Below, piece by piece: positions 8,655 through 17,035 of a DNA stretch of 64,000 nt (within the stretch, counting starts at the first letter, position 1; the number at the start of each line of letters is the position of its first letter). The translations under genes and the position numbers were made by a program. This DNA is from Bacteroidota bacterium (GTDB lineage: Bacteria; Bacteroidota; Bacteroidia; Chitinophagales; Chitinophagaceae): NCBI GenBank assembly GCA_023391015.1, contig JAEWBT010000047.1, positions 1-64,000 of the forward strand, written 5' to 3'. Below the pieces are notes generated by a model that was not told where the DNA came from, made no database searches, and saw nothing but the letters and a program-made list of their open reading frames with translations.

Positions 8655-8700
8655 GTCGGGACGACTGGATTCGAACCAGCGACCCCATGCACCCCATGCA
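8655..8700 (-). repeat. Left attachment site: 3' half of tRNA-Pro (46-bp direct repeat)
   Basis: These 46 bp are identical to 55379-55424. They cover the tRNA-Pro gene from the anticodon stem to the 3' end (minus strand), including the T-arm GGTTCGAATCC. No 5' half is present here, so this is a dead fragment left by integration of the island. The sequences differ immediately outside the 46 bp on both sides. Confidence 0.95.
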
Positions 8701-8810
8701 AGGAAATTTAGGTTTTAGATATTTTGTTTTGTTTCTGTTTTTGCTGAAAATCAGCACTTTACGCAGTAGTTATTTATTTTTGTTTGCTTCTGTTTTTGGA
8801 TTTTTAGCCC

Positions 8811-8835
8811 AAATGTTGTACCTATGTTGTACCCA
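8811..8835 (+). repeat. Left copy of a 25-bp terminal repeat (TTGTACC motifs)
   Basis: These 25 bp are identical, in the same orientation, to 55305-55329 inside the right end. The repeat contains two TTGTACC words 11 bp apart (about one helical turn); a third follows at about 8841-8847. Its place near both island ends and next to the integrase start suggests arm-type integrase-binding sites, possibly doubling as an integrase operator. Confidence 0.7.
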
Positions 8836-8869
8836 TTTTGTTGTACCCAAAATCTACTAGTACTCTTTT

Positions 8870-10090
8870 ATGTCCACCATTCAGACTATTCTGCGTACTC
8901 AGAAAACCAATAAACAAGGTGAACATCCAATTTACCTGCGCATCCTTAAAGATCGCAAAGCGCGCTTTATTTCGACTGGTTTTTATGCTAGTCCTGCGCA
9001 GTGGGACAACAAGCTAAACCAGCCCAAAAGGAAGCATCCCTTCTACCACGAAATCCTGCTGACTATTGAAGCCAAAAAGAAGGAATGTCTTCATCTATTA
9101 ATGCAAGCAGATAGTGAGGATACGGACCTCTCTTCTGAGCAACTTAAAGCACACCTACAGAAAAAGAAGCCCGTTAAAATGATGGTGCTGGAGTATTTCA
9201 ATCAGGTATTCCAACAACTAAAAGAGAACCAGAAATTGGGTACTGCAGAGGTGTTCAAGAATACCCGAAACGTACTCACATCGTTCCGGAATGGTGCTGA
9301 TTTTTCTTTTTCTGATATCACGCCTGCTTTCTTGGGCAAGTTTGAAGACTTCTGTATCAACAGAGGGAACAAGCTTACGACTCGCTCGGTCTATATGCGC
9401 ACCTTTCAACGCTTGGTCAATATGGCCAAGGCAGAGGACATGGTCAAAAAGGACTTTGACCCTTTCAATCAGTATGGCTTCACCAAGTTTCGCAATCCAA
9501 AAACCCGAAAGCGTGCTGTGCCTAAAGAAGACATCCATAGAATACGGGAGTATGCTACAGAGCCGGGCACACAGGTATTTCACTCTCAGCAGTACTTTAT
9601 GTTCAGCTACTACAACCGGGGTATCAACTTCAACGATATGGCACGGCTGAAGTGGTCGGACATTCAATATGGCAGGTTACACTACACCAGAACTAAGTCG
9701 AAGCAGCAGTACAGTATTGGGTTGCTGGAACCTGCGCAAGAAATTCTAGCTTACTACAAAGAGCATTATTATGCTGGGCAGGACAGTTACATCTTCCCGA
9801 TTCTGAACCCGAATTTTCCAACAGAAGTTTCAATTCGCAACCGCATCAAAAAGGTGCTGCGTCAGGTCAATAAAGACCTGAAATCAATTGCAGAAGCGAT
9901 TGGGATGGAGGAGATTAACATCACCAGTTATGTAGCAAGACATTCATATGCAACAGCTCTTAAAAAGAGTGGTCAACCAATCGGAGTTATAAGTCAGGCA
10001 CTTGGGCACACAAGCGAAAAGACGACGCAGATCTACCTAGACAGTTTTGAAAATGATGTGCTTGATGAGGCAAGTAAAGCAATTTTATAG
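8870..10090 (+). CDS. int: Tyrosine recombinase (integrase) of the island
   Basis: The 406-residue protein cuts and joins the attachment sites. Residues 1-90 form the arm-binding domain common in Bacteroidota integrases (TNKQGEHPIYLRILKDRKAR), residues 100-200 the SAM-like core-binding domain, and residues 215-400 the catalytic domain. Catalytic residues visible: R250 (NRGINFNDMARLKW), R357 in SYVARHSYAT (Tyr in place of the first His of HxxR, as often in this phylum), H380 (LGH) and nucleophile Y389. Length is normal. It sits 169 bp from the left attachment repeat and points into the island. Confidence 0.95.
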   Translation: MSTIQTILRTQKTNKQGEHPIYLRILKDRKARFISTGFYASPAQWDNKLNQPKRKHPFYHEILLTIEAKKKECLHLLMQADSEDTDLSSEQLKAHLQKKKPVKMMVLEYFNQVFQQLKENQKLGTAEVFKNTRNVLTSFRNGADFSFSDITPAFLGKFEDFCINRGNKLTTRSVYMRTFQRLVNMAKAEDMVKKDFDPFNQYGFTKFRNPKTRKRAVPKEDIHRIREYATEPGTQVFHSQQYFMFSYYNRGINFNDMARLKWSDIQYGRLHYTRTKSKQQYSIGLLEPAQEILAYYKEHYYAGQDSYIFPILNPNFPTEVSIRNRIKKVLRQVNKDLKSIAEAIGMEEINITSYVARHSYATALKKSGQPIGVISQALGHTSEKTTQIYLDSFENDVLDEASKAIL

Positions 10091-10191
10091 TCACCTAAAG
10101 CTTTGTATTCTTCTCGGAAAAACCATTTTAGTGTGATTTTGGGCTAAAAATGATCGTGCTAATCCTATTTTTACACCTAAACCACACGATA

Positions 10192-10407
10192 ATGTTAGTT
10201 GAGCGATTTAGTCAAAAAATCAAAAGCCAACGGAAAAGCTTAGGAATTACCCAGCCGCACCTCGCGGAATTGGCAGGTGTAAGTGTGAACTGGTTAAGTG
10301 CTTTTGAACGCGGAAAAGCTAATCCTACATTAGTAATCTTGGAAAAAATCATCGAGGTGCTTGGCTTGGAAATTCGTCTAGAGGTCAAAAGCCCAGACTC
10401 GCTATGA
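10192..10407 (+). CDS. hipB: HipB-like XRE antitoxin/regulator
   Basis: A 71-residue single-domain helix-turn-helix protein (FSQKIKSQRKSLGITQPHLA, then ELAGVSVNWLSAFERGKANP). The motif VNWLSAFERGKANPTL is typical of HipB. It should bind the operon promoter and join the toxin complex. I chose the ATG at 10192 over one 14 codons upstream, which would encode an odd hydrophobic leader. The stop overlaps the next gene's start (ATGA at 10404-10407), so the genes are translationally coupled. The 101-bp gap before it should hold its promoter and operator. Confidence 0.85.
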   Translation: MLVERFSQKIKSQRKSLGITQPHLAELAGVSVNWLSAFERGKANPTLVILEKIIEVLGLEIRLEVKSPDSL

Positions 10408-10736
10408 GGAAGGCCATCGTTTATCGCAATGGTATAGAAGCGGGCATTCTAACGGAGGAAAATAGACAGCGATATACTTTTCGCTATCACGATACTTATC
10501 TCGCTGATGCCACCCTTCCAGCCGTGAGCCTGACTCTCCCTAAAACAGCTTCAGAACACAGCAGTGAATACCTATTTCCGTTCTTTTTCAATATGCTAAG
10601 TGAAGGCGTGAATCGGAAGCTGCAAAGCCTGCAATGGAAGATTGACGAAGAAGATTCTTTTGGCCTGTTACTCGCTACCGCACAGTGGGACACGATTGGA
10701 GCCATAACTGTTAAGCCCATAGAATCTGAAGCATGA
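10404..10736 (+). CDS. hipS: HipS-like protein (HipA N-terminal subdomain 1)
   Basis: At 110 residues this corresponds to only the first N-terminal subdomain of HipA: KAIVYRNGIEAGILTEE, RYTFRYHD, then SLTLPKTASEHSSEYLFPFF and the helix NMLSEGVNR, ending with GAITVKP. In classical HipA this is fused to the kinase. In the three-gene HipBST system it is separate and HipS acts as the antitoxin. Gene size, order (B-S-T) and the ATGA overlaps on both sides fit HipBST. The substrate and exact role in this host are inferred. Confidence 0.82.
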   Translation: MRKAIVYRNGIEAGILTEENRQRYTFRYHDTYLADATLPAVSLTLPKTASEHSSEYLFPFFFNMLSEGVNRKLQSLQWKIDEEDSFGLLLATAQWDTIGAITVKPIESEA

Positions 10737-11739
10737 ATCCCTACGAACTTGATCGCTGTCCAGGATTACTTGCTGAAGGCTTTAGTACTTATAGTCCGCG
10801 CGTGCTGCGTCGCATGTTTGGCGGTAAGAAAGTAAGCCATATTCTTCCCTACGATCCGTCACATCAAAACGAAGAAGTAGAAGCTCTTTTTATAGAGAAT
10901 CGCAAGCGGATTTCTATCTCTGGCGTACAGGAAAAGCTGAGTCTGGTTTTAGACAAAAACAAATTGCGCCTTACAGAGGTAGGGGAGCGTGGTACCTATA
11001 TCCTGAAGCCGATTCCGCGTGACCTAAAAAGAGTGTCTCAGGTGCCCGCCAATGAGCATCTCACGATGCAATTAGCCACACAGGTTTACGGGATTGAAAC
11101 CGCTGAGGCCGTCCTAATATTTTTCAAGGATGGGCACCTGCTTACCTCACTAAGCGCTTTGATGTAAAACCTGACGGACAACAAAGGGGTAAAGAGGATT
11201 TTGCTACGCTTGCAGGTAAAACGACGCAAAGTGCCGGTCCTGATTTTAAGTATGAATTCAACTACGAATCCGCTGGTAAACTGATTCAGAAATACGTTCC
11301 AGCCTGGCGGGTAGAGATTGAAAAATATTTTGTGCTGGTGTTGTTCAATTACCTGTATGCAAATGGTGATGCGCACCTCAAAAACTTCTCCCTTCTGGAA
11401 TCGGATACAGGTGATTACCGGATAAGTCCCGCCTACGATTTGATTAATACTCGCCTTCATGTAGATGATACAGACTTTGCTTTAAACAATGGACTTTTTG
11501 AAGACAAATTCCAAAGTGAAAAGCGACAAATACGCGGTTATGCGTGTAAGGCCGATTTTGTAGAATTTGGACGTCGGCTTGGCGTTTTAGAAAGTCGGAT
11601 TGAAAAGCTGATCGTTCCTTTTCTGATTAATCAATCTGCAGTTGAATCGCTTATTAGTCGCTCGTTCTTGAGCGAAGAAAGCAAGCGAGGGTACTTGCAT
11701 ACCTATAGAACAAGGCGGAATAGATTGATGACGAGCTAA
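10733..11739 (+). pseudogene. hipT: HipT-like kinase gene broken by a one-base frameshift
   Basis: HipT is a Ser/Thr kinase toxin. The first segment (10733-11167) ends early in a stop. From about 11137 the reading continues in another frame (YLTKRFDVKPDGQQRGKEDF) to 11739. Restoring one C near 11135-11138 (GGGCACCTG to a CCC run) would give a continuous product of about 335 residues with the family order KDG-x-PAYLTKRFD. Visible motifs: a Gly-rich loop with the Ser-Ile-Ser pair S61/S63 that HipT phosphorylates, YILKP (ATP lysine), catalytic GDAHLKN and metal-binding PAYDLINTR. No other damage is seen, so the mutation is recent or a sequencing error. Confidence 0.85.
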
Positions 11740-11774
11740 CTTATAGAGTGGATCATTTACAGCGACGTTGCGAC

Positions 11775-12569
11775 TTAGGGCTTATTAAGCCACCATGTCA
11801 CTAAAATCACTGCTATAAATCCCAATACTCCCAGTATAATAGAAGTACTATGCCTTGATTTGCTTTTCTGAGCGGAAACAAGAAGTTCTTCAGAAAGCTT
11901 TTGTTGGGATTGCGCAAAATCGGCTGTCAGCCCGCTCAGTGTATTGGTGATTTTTTCCTCCAGCTTTGTAACAGAAGTCTGCTGATTTTGGATTCCGATA
12001 TTAATAGCGGCTACAGTAGCATCTAGCTTGTCGAGTCGCAGAGGCAGATTGATGTCTGCCAATTGGCGGACAAAAGCTTTGAGCTGATCTGCAGTTCCCT
12101 GAATGCTGCTTATCTGTGCCACTATGTTTTGACTAGCTGCATTCAGTTCCCCTGTCCTTAGGTCTATTGACTTGTTGAGGTGGTCAACTTTATCAGCGTG
12201 AATATTGCTAATACTCGTAAGATTTTCTTGGAAGCTCTTCGTGATTCCAGAAAGATTTCTTTCTAGCTCTTTTCGTGCGCTGTCCAGTTTTTCCTGTACA
12301 GTATCCAGATTGCTTAACAATGTATCTTGCATCAAGGCTGGTACACCTTTCAACTTCTCATAGGCTCTCTCACAAATGACCTGTGATTGCGTAAGATGAC
12401 CATCAAGCTTCTTGCCCGTCTCTGTAAGAAGCTTGTGATGCGAGTCTCCAATAGTGCGAACTAGTTCCGTCGCTTCTTGGGCAATTCGTGTATGCTCAAT
12501 GGCTGGTTCCAGTTCTAACAACTTGCTTTGCAGTTTAAGGAGACCTTCGGTTACGGCTTGGGAAGGCAT
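11775..12569 (-). CDS. Tail-anchored coiled-coil membrane protein (last gene of the Druantia-like operon)
   Basis: I do not recognise a family. The 264 residues are almost all long amphipathic helix (heptad-like runs such as NLDTVQEKLDSARKELERNL), with one hydrophobic segment at about 242-260 (SIILGVLGFIAVILVTWW) and four residues after it. A tail-anchored protein with the coiled coil in the cytoplasm is expected. The start codon at 12567-12569 lies 1 nt after the stop of the RecQ-like gene, so translation is coupled and a role in the same system is likely. An analogy is the long-coiled-coil membrane partners in other defence systems, but no function is shown. Confidence 0.75.
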   Translation of the reverse strand: MPSQAVTEGLLKLQSKLLELEPAIEHTRIAQEATELVRTIGDSHHKLLTETGKKLDGHLTQSQVICERAYEKLKGVPALMQDTLLSNLDTVQEKLDSARKELERNLSGITKSFQENLTSISNIHADKVDHLNKSIDLRTGELNAASQNIVAQISSIQGTADQLKAFVRQLADINLPLRLDKLDATVAAINIGIQNQQTSVTKLEEKITNTLSGLTADFAQSQQKLSEELLVSAQKSKSRHSTSIILGVLGFIAVILVTWWLNKP

Positions 12570-12570
12570 A

Positions 12571-15500
12571 TCAGGTTTTTTTTAAAAAGTGCGTGTGAAA
12601 TTGCTTGAGCCAGTCGTAATGATACTCTAGAAGCACTTCATCATCCAACGACTGAAAGATTTCAGCGACATCTACTTCTCTCACTTTCGCTTCAATCTTT
12701 TGTTGGAGGCTACTCAGAAATGAGGTGAGTTGCTCAGTGCTTACTTGGTTTTGCAGCAGGCGTACTCCTCGCTTCAGGTCCTCGATTGCGTTCTCAACTA
12801 GTAGTTGGGTGTTGGTTTCTTCGCTTTGAACAATAAGACAGTAGGCACGTAAAAAATAGGCGGCAGCAAAATTGGGGTAAGCATTAATACTTCGTTGCGC
12901 AGCTCCGCGCAGGTGTTTTAGATTGTTCTTGAAGCTGCCTGTTATGTCCGTATCTAAGAGATCGATAAATTCGTCTGCAACCACTTCCGCTTCATCGTCC
13001 CTCCGCTTCAACAAGCAAGCAGGAGTTTTCTTTCCATTTTCTAGAACGGCTTCGTTTTCCGGTCGGGCATATTTCGCATTGAAGTAGTAATACACCTCAG
13101 ATTTAATCGCTTCCGACTGCTCAATGGGCTCTTTGATTTGGAGCGCGTATTCGCAAAGACGCACCACGTCGTTCATAGCAAGCTGACGTTTCTCCGCAAT
13201 CTTAGCGTACACAAATTCAGTGAGACGCTCGAGACAATAGCGCATCTCCGACTGTTCACTGCTCTTGTATTTCTGCCGGTAACCGCTGACTATTTGGGCT
13301 GCGTCTTTAGCGCTGCTGTATCTGCTAATAACTCTTTCCAACTCATTGAGGTAAAAGCCTTCTTTCTTTCGTCTGCATAGAATTTCAAAGCAATTATTTT
13401 GGTAATCAATAGTATAGCTGTCTACTATACCTAGCGTGGTGAGTCGGTAAATTGCTTTCGCTGTATCCTGCCCGTTCCGAGGAAGACTATACACTTGCTG
13501 TACCTCCTTATTGGTAAAGATTTTTTCTTGCAAACCCGGAGATGAATCATTCACGAAGCCATTTACAAATTCATGAAAAGAGTGACTTGTCCTCAGTGAA
13601 TGCTCTACACGAAAGTCTATAGCATCATTTGCGTAAATGCCTTCTTCGATAAGCTTCTTAAACAGTGCACAGTCTTTGAGCTTTTGCCGCAATTCCGACG
13701 AAATAATTTTCTCTTTTGTGACTCTGTTTGTAGTGGGATAATACTTGTTTTGGAATGGAATGGTGAGGCGCACTTCTTTCTTTACAGATAGCAGGGTTTC
13801 TATGCCTCCGTAAGGCACATCACTTTCCACCACTGCGCCTAGTGCAAGCCAAAAGGCAACATCGTTTGCTGCTTTTACACTATCACGCAGATGATCCCGG
13901 AAATGACCAACTACAGATTCATAACCCGCAGGCGTGTACATAGGCACAATACCATTGGGAGTGATGTTCAGATAGCCCACCTCCTCTCCGTCTATTTTGA
14001 CGTAGACCTTTCTCTCCGCATTACTTGTCCGAGGATTGGCATCTATCTCTTTCAACCCATGTACAGCAGCAAATTGATTTGCCAGTAGTTGGAGTCGGCT
14101 GATTCTTGGTGGTAGAATCCGAGTAAGAAGTTCATCCAAAATCACAGTCTCCTTTATCGCACCCTGAAACGAAAGTCGGTAGAAGAAATCTAGAATCTCG
14201 CGATCAGGCAGAAAGGCACCGTCTGTATCTAGCTTGTAAGCGTCTGCATCACCCAAGCGGGTAAAGCGCTGTCGGTTGAAATAAACCGTTGCCAGTGCTA
14301 CTTTGCCGTCGCGTGCGGCGCGGCCTGCTTCCTGAACAAACGACTCTATGCTGCCGGGAATGTTCAGGTGATACGTCCAGCGAACATCCGGCTTGTCAAT
14401 GCCCATGCCGAAAGCTTTTGTGGCAAACATCAACGACGCTTTTCCAGTAATGAAAGCATCCATGTGCTTGATGGATTCGTCTTGGTGATTGACAATTCTT
14501 TCCCCCTCTCTGTCATCACCTGCACCCATAAAATAACCTTTTGTCTCACCATTTCCGGCAACTGCTAAGAACAGATTATGCACTCCATAGTCGCCTCTGC
14601 GGTGTGGCGCGAATGCAATACTGCCGTAGTTGTATCTACCGTCTAGCTGTTGTTGGAGTGGCACATCGGCGTCTTTCAAGAGACGGCCTATCGCTTTCGT
14701 TACATAGGCATCCAAGCCTTTCTCGCGCTCAAAATCGGGTAGGTAGTTTTCATAGGCATTAGGCAGTACTCTCTCCCGAAGCGTTGCTTCTTCCTGGTAC
14801 TTCTGCAAAGAAGATTTTTTCTTGTGAACTGCACTCTCTAACAGTGACCGTTTTTCCAACGCTATCTTTCCTTGGAGTTCCTGCCTGTTGTATATCATAT
14901 CTACATCCACAGGCACTGTTACTTCCTGAATGCTGAAGAATATTTCGTTGCGTACGGTGTTTTCATGACGCACGACGGCATGACCATCTTCTTTGTCTAT
15001 CTCCAGTTCTCGTTCAATGTCTGCCAGCACGTCAAACGAAGCGGTAGCTGTCAATCCAAATAGTGGTAATTCTTTCCCGTCGCAGGTTTTGCAGAATTCC
15101 CGTGCGTTGATACCCAAGTGTAGATAAGGCGTTCGAAAATCATGTCCCCATTCCGAAAGGCAGTGGACTTCGTCAATCACGCAGTGAGCAAAATGAAAGC
15201 CTGCCTCTTGCGTTTGAGCGAGGCAGTCCCGGAATTCCTGAATCACTAGCCGCTCCGGGGAGATGAACACCAACTGAGCTCTCCCCGCTGCAAGCTCTTT
15301 TTGCGCCTCTCGTTTCTCAGCAGTCGACAATACAGAGTTGATAAACAAGCTACGGGTAATACCAATGTCATTAAGGCCCCGGTGTTGGTCTAGCATAAGA
15401 CTTCTAATAGGATCTACTACTAGTGTAATCCCTGGTTGAAGCATAGCCGCAAACTGGTAAGTAAGCGACTTACCGCCGCCCGTAGGTAGCAGTCCTATCA

Positions 15501-16941
15501 CAGACTTGCGCCGCAAGGCACGCGCCAGAATCGGAAGCTGTCCCTCTCGGAAGTCGGTTTTCCGGAAAAGCAGGGAAAGCAACTTTCGTAGATGGACTAC
15601 GGCTGCCTCTTGTGGAAGAAAAGAGCCGTCGTTTTGCGCAACGCCAATGTTTTTGAAAAGAACCGGAAGTGCATCTTTGATGGAATCTTGCAGTCCGGGT
15701 TCTTTGTAATGGGCACTGCGGATGAGAATAAGGTTCTCTGCTGCTACGGGCGACTCAAACACGTCCAACCGTTGAAGCAAAGCCAAGTCAAAAACGGCAT
15801 CATATCCTTCGTCCGTAAACTCGGAAATGGCTTTTGCTTCGGGTTGCAGTATCAGTTTACCGAGCCAGTCATTGGTGAAGACGATTAGCTCAATCGCTGG
15901 AATGTGTGTAGGCTGTTCTGCAAGTTCATCCAGTGTATAGAGTAGTTCCTTCAACTCTTTCCAAGCCTGCTTTGCCGCTGGAATATCTTGCTCAATGACA
16001 GCTATTTTCAGCGAAGGCGTTTCAGACGGAATTGTATGTAGCCATTCTAATAAGGCGAGTTGCATCCGTGCAATCGCCGTAGGCAAGAAGGCGTGGCAAT
16101 AATGCGCATGAGTCAGAGGTTTTTCCTCTTTGTACAAAGCCGCCAACTTCTGCACGTAGTCGTTCGCACTAACGCTTCTAAGGAACGCTTGCGCATCATT
16201 AGAAGCATTAAACTCCCGTATGTGGTGAATAGCTCTCCCTTCACCAGCGATAGCAAAATCTTTAAGTTCATCAATTGCTTTTTTGTGGTAGCGCTCGCCG
16301 TCCACCTCCACAACATGCTGTTCTTTGTAGCGAATGAAGTGGTCTTTTCCATAGCGGTTTACGGTACGCCATTTCAGGTAAGGAATCTCCAAGCAGAAAT
16401 CCACACGGCCTTCGTTTCCGGCTGCTGCCCCCAATGTGGCGCGTGGCCGCTGTCGCGCAAAAAGTTGACGCAGATAAGCCTGTTCCTCCCTGATGTATTC
16501 TCCAATAAAGGCCCTCTCAAAGTTGCTTTCCAAGCCGGCTTTACTGATGCGTAGTTTGCTGGCTTTGCTTTGTGGAAGAATGACATGAAGGGCATTCACA
16601 ACACCATTGACAAAAACATCGGGAACTGTTCCTTCCTGCCAGTCATACCGGATAATTCCTTCTTTTGAATCATCATGTGTTGTGTATTTAAAGGTCTTTG
16701 CCAGTAATTCTTCCGTTCGTGGGCTTGCCATTGTAGGCGCACCCCGGGAAAGTATGTTGTAGGCAATGGCGAATATCCCTGCCATTGGCCTCGACGTGCT
16801 GAGGCCCTCCACATGAAAAAGGCTTAGCTGCTCCAACAGCCCTTCCACTTTCCCGGAAAAAGACGCTGACTCTTCAGCACAACGGCGAAGTAACGCTTGG
16901 CGAACTGGTTCGGAGAAGGCAGAGGCTTTAAGCTGTGGCAT
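12571..16941 (-). CDS. PD-(D/E)XK-like nuclease fused to a RecQ-type helicase
   Basis: A 1,456-residue protein. Residues about 130-250 resemble a Vsr/DUF559-type nuclease: E142, D181 (GRVDFCLEI), then VVEVDGERYHK with E212/D214 and a following basic helix. The helicase begins near 450: Walker A LPTGGGKS (485-492), DEVH box D590-H593, RecQ signature EWGHDFR, and later FATKAFGMGIDKPDVRW and QEAGRAARDG (motifs V and VI). An insertion with coiled-coil character splits the two RecA lobes. The C-terminal 400 residues are unassigned. It follows the DruE-like gene by 94 bp. I infer that it unwinds and cuts or processes DNA as an extra component of the Druantia-like system. Confidence 0.82.
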   Translation of the reverse strand: MPQLKASAFSEPVRQALLRRCAEESASFSGKVEGLLEQLSLFHVEGLSTSRPMAGIFAIAYNILSRGAPTMASPRTEELLAKTFKYTTHDDSKEGIIRYDWQEGTVPDVFVNGVVNALHVILPQSKASKLRISKAGLESNFERAFIGEYIREEQAYLRQLFARQRPRATLGAAAGNEGRVDFCLEIPYLKWRTVNRYGKDHFIRYKEQHVVEVDGERYHKKAIDELKDFAIAGEGRAIHHIREFNASNDAQAFLRSVSANDYVQKLAALYKEEKPLTHAHYCHAFLPTAIARMQLALLEWLHTIPSETPSLKIAVIEQDIPAAKQAWKELKELLYTLDELAEQPTHIPAIELIVFTNDWLGKLILQPEAKAISEFTDEGYDAVFDLALLQRLDVFESPVAAENLILIRSAHYKEPGLQDSIKDALPVLFKNIGVAQNDGSFLPQEAAVVHLRKLLSLLFRKTDFREGQLPILARALRRKSVIGLLPTGGGKSLTYQFAAMLQPGITLVVDPIRSLMLDQHRGLNDIGITRSLFINSVLSTAEKREAQKELAAGRAQLVFISPERLVIQEFRDCLAQTQEAGFHFAHCVIDEVHCLSEWGHDFRTPYLHLGINAREFCKTCDGKELPLFGLTATASFDVLADIERELEIDKEDGHAVVRHENTVRNEIFFSIQEVTVPVDVDMIYNRQELQGKIALEKRSLLESAVHKKKSSLQKYQEEATLRERVLPNAYENYLPDFEREKGLDAYVTKAIGRLLKDADVPLQQQLDGRYNYGSIAFAPHRRGDYGVHNLFLAVAGNGETKGYFMGAGDDREGERIVNHQDESIKHMDAFITGKASLMFATKAFGMGIDKPDVRWTYHLNIPGSIESFVQEAGRAARDGKVALATVYFNRQRFTRLGDADAYKLDTDGAFLPDREILDFFYRLSFQGAIKETVILDELLTRILPPRISRLQLLANQFAAVHGLKEIDANPRTSNAERKVYVKIDGEEVGYLNITPNGIVPMYTPAGYESVVGHFRDHLRDSVKAANDVAFWLALGAVVESDVPYGGIETLLSVKKEVRLTIPFQNKYYPTTNRVTKEKIISSELRQKLKDCALFKKLIEEGIYANDAIDFRVEHSLRTSHSFHEFVNGFVNDSSPGLQEKIFTNKEVQQVYSLPRNGQDTAKAIYRLTTLGIVDSYTIDYQNNCFEILCRRKKEGFYLNELERVISRYSSAKDAAQIVSGYRQKYKSSEQSEMRYCLERLTEFVYAKIAEKRQLAMNDVVRLCEYALQIKEPIEQSEAIKSEVYYYFNAKYARPENEAVLENGKKTPACLLKRRDDEAEVVADEFIDLLDTDITGSFKNNLKHLRGAAQRSINAYPNFAAAYFLRAYCLIVQSEETNTQLLVENAIEDLKRGVRLLQNQVSTEQLTSFLSSLQQKIEAKVREVDVAEIFQSLDDEVLLEYHYDWLKQFHTHFLKKT

Positions 16942-17035
16942 CTAATAGGTATAGATTAAAGTTGCTGAACGCTATGTGTAGACTGTAGAGTCAGCGCGTT
17001 CTACAAGTACTAAGATCAACCAGATTTCCGGAGTT

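Larger units (their letters stand above)
8508..8869. other. Chromosome/island junction and integrase promoter region
   Basis: This 362-bp non-coding stretch holds, in order, unremarkable DNA (8508-8612), the original tRNA-Pro terminator (8613-8643), the 46-bp attachment repeat (8655-8700), a very T-rich segment, and three TTGTACC motifs (8811-8848) just before the integrase start at 8870. I see no gene in it. Confidence 0.8.
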
